Assembly: GCA_028583405.1 (NCBI GenBank)
Contig: CM053243.1
Span: forward strand, 19,013,550 to 19,077,549
From: Pogonophryne albipinna
Lineage: Eukaryota > Chordata > Actinopteri > Perciformes > Artedidraconidae
Length of the DNA: 64,000 nucleotides
Reading direction: 5' to 3'
Shown piece after piece: positions 59,501 through 64,000 of this stretch. A program made the translations under genes and the position numbers. Numbering within the stretch: the stretch's first letter is position 1; every line of letters starts with the position of its first letter. The notes beneath the pieces are model-generated. The model did no database searches. It saw nothing but the letters and a program-made list of their open reading frames with translations, and was not told where the DNA came from.

Positions 59501-62472
59501 CGTTGAACAATGCTGTTAAACACCAAAGATTCACATCGCTCTACGTTTCTCTATTAAACTGGTGATTTACTGAAGATTGGTTGTATTTATTAAGATACGC
59601 AAGATACCATCTGTTCAGTTTTTCGGGGGCTGAAACATGGTAAACTTGGTAAGAAAATGTAGATCTTAAATGTGTTTGGGTGTCCCACAAGTCCAGATAC
59701 CTTAACATCAAAGTTGTTTTAAAGGCTTTGTCTCATATGATGGTTTTATCTTCAATCTCTATTATTTGTAGGGTTTGGCCATTAAATCTTCTCGTTTAGG
59801 GTTAAGGAAAGATCACCTTTATGGTTCAGGGAACTCAACAATACTACTGACTGATCCCCTGGAGTCTATTTTAAAACGACCCGTCTGTTTGCTGTGGTTT
59901 TGTAATAACACATCTCACTGTCCTGCTCTACATCAAAATGGGTTTGTCACCATATGGTCAGCCTACTGTACGTAGAAAGAAGGGGTGAGCAAATAATGTG
60001 GAGTTAATGAGCAGAACGGGCAAACACTCATTGGTTGCTGTAGACTAAATGGACCAAGACTGACTCTAGAATGGCCTACTTTATTAATATCATAATGTTT
60101 ACAATTTTCTCCTTGTTTTAGTTATTTAGTCTTACTGAATTACAGCACTGCTCTACAGGAATTAAATTGAAATATACTTGCAGCTTGAACTTGCCCTTTA
60201 CGATGGAGAACTGAAATCATTATCTATACACACTTCATAGCAAACAGACTCCAGTGATTTTGTTGACAATTCTGTGAATAAACTAATCCTTTAAAAACAG
60301 CAAAGTCACTATCGACACAAGACAAAAACAAACTGACTGAGACAACAGTAAAGCAGCAACCCACAGGTTTGCACAGTAAAATGACTGGTTTTTCAAAAGA
60401 GAACATAGAGGAAGGCTTCAGTTCCCGTTGGGAAAGACTATGAAAATAGCGAACACTTAAACTAATGTTGATTTAAGGTAGGCCTTTCTATAAGGGGTCC
60501 AAAATAGAATTTTATAAAATTCAGCTGCCCTTTGGCAACAACAGTAAATCGCTCTGAAAGGAGTAACTGCAAGGGATCAGTTTCCTTGGGGCGTACTCAG
60601 CACCATCTACTGTACACTGACTGAGGGCCAGTACAACAACCCCAGTTCATGCATCTTAACGATGTAGCTCAGATTAATTAATGTTACTCCTGACATTAAT
60701 TTGTATTTTAAATAGATTTAAACATGTTTTTCCTGTTCACTGGAAACCAAGAAAAGGCCAGAGTAATACTTCATCTAACATAATCCACTTTTTTCTTTTA
60801 AATCTTCCCTCTCACATACAAATAATGTCTTCCTTGTATCCACAAAGGAGCCAAAGATTCTAATGTCTGCATCCGTTGCACTAAACTTGCTTTTTTCCCA
60901 ACAGCAACAAGTGCTGCAGGACTACATGCTGCACAGTGATGCAACATTCAAAAAGAAGAACTTTTTGAGGAATGGTTGAAATTGTAAGTTTAAAAAGAAA
61001 TGATATGTGCGACATGAGATCTGGATTGAATAAATAGCAGAAACTTTCAGGATTGTCGTAGTAAAATTCCACTCGACTATGTTGGCTAAATGTTTGAATA
61101 GGGTCTATTAATGTTTAATGAAAACATTTAGCTTCAATATGAACAAAGAGACATCAAAGCCAAGGCCACAAACAGCTTCACACATAATGAATGTTGTCTT
61201 TGTTTGTTCATCAGAAACACTGGGAAATGGTCGACAGAATTAACTGTTACAAGGTCCTCTGCCTTCTTTGATATTTGTTGCAGTTGTTATCGCCTTAGGC
61301 TAACCATGAGTCTTTGTGGGAAATATTCCATCTGTCAAGCATGTGTGGAGATTTATTTTCCAAGATCCTAAAGCAGTGCATGTTCTCAGCAGCCTTTGAG
61401 GGTCCTGCTTTACGGCACGCTGTGATTCAAGTCATTTTTACTATCAACCCCCAGACTAATAAAACTCAATTCACAATGTCATATTTCAATGTTTAGGACA
61501 ATTATCAAGGCATCTGGCAGGAAATCAGAACATCAAAATCCTTTGTGATATTAATAGTTGACATGACAGCATTTCAGTTCATAGTGAATTATTCTCTGAC
61601 TGTGAGCTTAGACAATTTATTAGAGAGTAGTTTTATTTGGGTATTGGGCTTGAAGCTGTTAAACACATGATGTGCCGAATCCACACAGCCATGGGCTTTT
61701 TATTAGTGTCAACAAAAGTTGTATTATACGACAATAGAGCAGCACCAGGATTCGTTTTCAGATCAAATCCCTACCGTTTGCTCTTCAGGTAGAAGATGAA
61801 CTTGCCCTAATTCAAGTTATTACTGCGTTGTAGCTTAATTCAAAAGCATATTGATTTTGTTTTGAGATGCATATGCCTTTTTTATTTATTGAAAATACTG
61901 TATTCTCGCAATTTTGCCTCATGCATGCAACTCACCTGAAGGTTGAAGTTTGGCAACAAAGACCGGAAAAACAGGGACAAGGTGCTCTCGTTTGTGGCAC
62001 CAACGTGCTGCCTGTATGCAGACAGACACATGCAGAAACACATTACAGTAAAAAGTGATTTGAGAAACTGCCTTGAATTGAACCAAAGGGGCTGGAAATG
62101 TGATTTAATTTTAAATGTATGCAAGATGTGTCTTTGTATGAAGGGTAGTGTGTTTTTTATTTGTGTTTGCACCTGTACCTCAGTGTAATTTGACCTTGAG
62201 AAGTGCACTTCTGTCTGTTTGGAACTGTACACTGTATACATGTGTTTTCTATGTATAAAATGTTAATAAAAACATTGTGTAAAAAATAAATAAAAAGTGA
62301 TTTGAGGATATAAAGCCTGTTGGTTTGTAAAGCAACATATTCAGACAAAATTATTTTAGAATTTCATGTGCACAGGTGTAGCCCTTCTGTACCTCTCTGG
62401 TCGAGTGTACGACATCACAGAGTCCAGCGGAGGCAGAGGGTCAAAGCCCATCACAGGCTGACTGGTCACCTC
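56533..62472 (-). CDS. tcf25: TCF25 (NULP1), last three coding exons; 5' part outside the window
   Basis: Exons 62472-62393, 62011-61936 and 56700-56533, phases consistent. The reading is [18 protein letters not shown] then [25 protein letters not shown] then PNFNLQ; and finally [18 protein letters not shown] with the acidic tail ending EEEWD and a TGA at 56533. These match the C-terminus of vertebrate TCF25, where [30 protein letters not shown] and a terminal EWD are conserved. TCF25 is the vertebrate counterpart of yeast Rqc1, part of the ribosome quality-control complex with Listerin and NEMF, and has also been described as a transcriptional repressor. The last intron (5.2 kb) holds a rearranged LTR element. 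Upstream exons must lie beyond 64000. Confidence 0.92.
57468..58291. mobile_element. 0.8 kb nonautonomous DNA transposon nested in the LTR
   Basis: Inverted ends GGCCCTTCTCACTTC and GAAGTGAGAAGGGCC; CTGTG is found directly outside both ends (possible short target duplication). The interior carries the symmetrical phrases GGAGCGAGGAGCGATAATGG and CGCAAGTGAGGGACGCAAGG. No protein domain recognised. Confidence 0.65.
58771..59067 (+). pseudogene. Gag-like coding fragment of the LTR element
   Basis: Short frame encoding [20 protein letters not shown] and a heptad-like charged helix ([18 protein letters not shown]). This resembles the N-terminal Gag segment of fish gypsy elements, where a SAP-like helix is followed by a coiled coil. 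The frame runs into duplicated LTR sequence after about residue 87, so it is a broken remnant. Confidence 0.5.
59259..61935. other. rest of the last TCF25 intron
   Basis: AT-rich unique-looking sequence. No exon, RNA gene or transposon could be supported by eye. Confidence 0.45.
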
Positions 62473-63096
62473 CTGAGGGGTCAAACAGACACGCAAGGCA
62501 AGTTTTACCATCTTGGTTGACACTTAAAATATACATAAGACCCTCGGAGTGCTGCAGGGACAACGGCCATCCTTCGAAGTAGCACCACACTTAGTTCTTC
62601 CTCAAACAGCCAAAAGGATTTTTTCCATTGGAGTTGCGATAAGTACAGAAATGAAGCTCTTTGGCGAGCAAAACATGTAATGATACTTACATTATCAACA
62701 ACACTTGGTTACAATTGCCAAAAGTAAAAAACTATTATAAGGCTTTAAAGGCTCAAATGTTTCCACCACTGAGTAGACGAGTTTTAAGAGCAGTAGTGCG
62801 TGTGATTTGTTACTGTAACTGACTGGATATCCATAATATTCATATTTGTTTTTGATATGTTATTGTGCACGCCAGGCCTGTTGTTCTACAGTACTTTGTG
62901 GTTGATCGATACATTTCAAATGATACCCATCCCTAATAAATACATTTACAAAATAGCCACATGTGGGTGCACTTATTTAGGACTGTATCAGTGGATTTGT
63001 GATATACTTATACAGTCTTCAAAAAAATGTGATCTACATGCTTATTTAGTGTGAAATCTGATTTAAACTTGGGAACATTGGAGCAAGACCATCTTA

Positions 63097-63864
63097 TGGC
63101 GCGTTTCCACTGCAGGCCTCCCTCGGCCTCGCTCGGCCTCGCTCGGTTTGGTTAGGCCTTATTAGGCCCGGCTCACCTTAATGCTGCGCTTCCATTACAG
63201 TTTAGGAACTGGGGTAGTTACTATAGTAACGCAGTGTAGGCGGAGCCGTGACGTCATCTTCAATGAGCGCCCCAAACAACAACACAGCCGTTAGCTCTTA
63301 GCACTCAGAGCTCTTCATATCTGTTCAGAAACTAGACAAAAGTTAAACAAGTACAAACCACAGACTGCCTGTGTCATGGCGAATACAGTCGCTGGTTTAT
63401 TTATGTCTGTATAGGCCGTTGTTGTGAGTGTGGACGGTCGGAGCATATATAACGTTAGCTTAGCCAAGCTCCGTTTAGAAAACACTCATTTTAAAAGGGT
63501 TTTTCGCCTGCCGTCTGTCTGCAGACTTGTCAAAGCATTAATTCATGGTTTTTACTAACCGGTATCAGTATGTTGTTACTTCGGCATCATTTTGAAACGT
63601 GTATTACAATTAAATCACGGTCAAATATGTTCATCTTGTTGTAGTTGTAGCCCCCTTGCTAGCGATTCTCTCTCTAGTTTAGCATACTCAGCCCGACTCA
63701 GCCTGGTTGTTCCTGGCCCTAGAACCACGATTTAGTCGGGCCAGAAAAAAGGTGAAAAAGTAGCCCCGGGCCAAAACTAGGCCAAGTGGAAACGCAACCA
63801 AAAACGGGCCCCGCACGGCTCGGCACGCTTAAAGCGAGCTACCCGCTGCAGTGGAAACGCGCCA
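63097..63864. mobile_element. Harbinger-like MITE with TTA target duplication
   Basis: Inverted ends TGGCGCGTTTCCACTGCAG and CTGCAGTGGAAACGCGCCA (19 bp, perfect) flanked on both sides by TTA (63094-63096 and 63865-63867), the signature of PIF/Harbinger insertion. The subterminal regions are rich in CTCGGCCTCG/GGCCCGG. No transposase. It lies in a TCF25 intron. Confidence 0.85.
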
Positions 63865-64000
63865 TTAGATTGGGGCCCCAGGGAGGCCACATGTTTCTTG
63901 TAGCTTGGTTGTTAAACTAAATTCCCGTTGCTTGTGAGGCTGTTTTGAAAATGAGAAAAAGGTGAACCAAGGGCTTTGTGGGTAAAATGAAGTGAATTCT

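Overview
The window is a piece of a ray-finned fish (teleost) nuclear chromosome. The evidence is split genes with GT/AG introns, a single-exon melanocortin-1 receptor, and a very diverse transposon load (DIRS, BEL/Pao, Ty3/gypsy, hAT-like, Harbinger-like and palindromic MITEs). The host genes match a conserved vertebrate linkage group, human 16q24.3 (TCF25, MC1R, TUBB3, DEF8, AFG3L1P), all on the minus strand here. From right to left they are TCF25 (last three coding exons, 62472-56533), MC1R (52976-51999), DEF8 (complete, 28710-8892) and AFG3L1 (first ten coding exons, 6537 down to 81, then off the window edge).

Layout. 0-6.5 kb: 5' half of the mitochondrial m-AAA protease gene AFG3L1, with four copies of a TTAAAGGTGGGG-type MITE and a hAT-like remnant in its introns. 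6.5-8.9 kb: quiet intergenic and 3' UTR DNA. 8.9-28.7 kb: DEF8, 12 coding exons; one intron holds a 3 kb fold-back element, and a 9 kb intron holds a three-layer nest: a hAT-like outer element split by an apparently intact 6.1 kb DIRS retrotransposon and by a 1 kb palindrome that carries a MADF-domain exon. 28.7-42.4 kb: a transposon graveyard with no host gene (hAT-like element, MADF-bearing relic, BEL/Pao 3' half with LTR, THAP gene fragment, 2.2 kb palindrome). 42.9-48.1 kb: plus-strand remains of a fish-expanded SAMD3-like gene, broken by a 1.3 kb transposon and a frameshift, with WDR76-like exons spliced in frame into its middle. 48.5-49.7 kb: a long MITE copy that still carries part of its parent's coding exon. 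52-53.5 kb: MC1R with a small membrane-protein reading frame upstream. 56.5-64 kb: TCF25 3' end, with a rearranged gypsy LTR and a Harbinger-like MITE in its introns.

The host genes are unrelated in function (mitochondrial proteolysis, lysosome/cytoskeleton regulation, pigmentation, ribosome quality control). What links them is old synteny; no operon-like organisation is implied. TUBB3, which lies between MC1R and DEF8 in tetrapods, was not seen; its expected interval is the transposon-rich 28.7-52 kb stretch. The best leads are the intact DIRS element with its long overlapping frame, the SAMD3-like/WDR76-like chimera, the MITE that preserves parental coding sequence, and a near-perfect 32 bp-stem hairpin at 54.9 kb.
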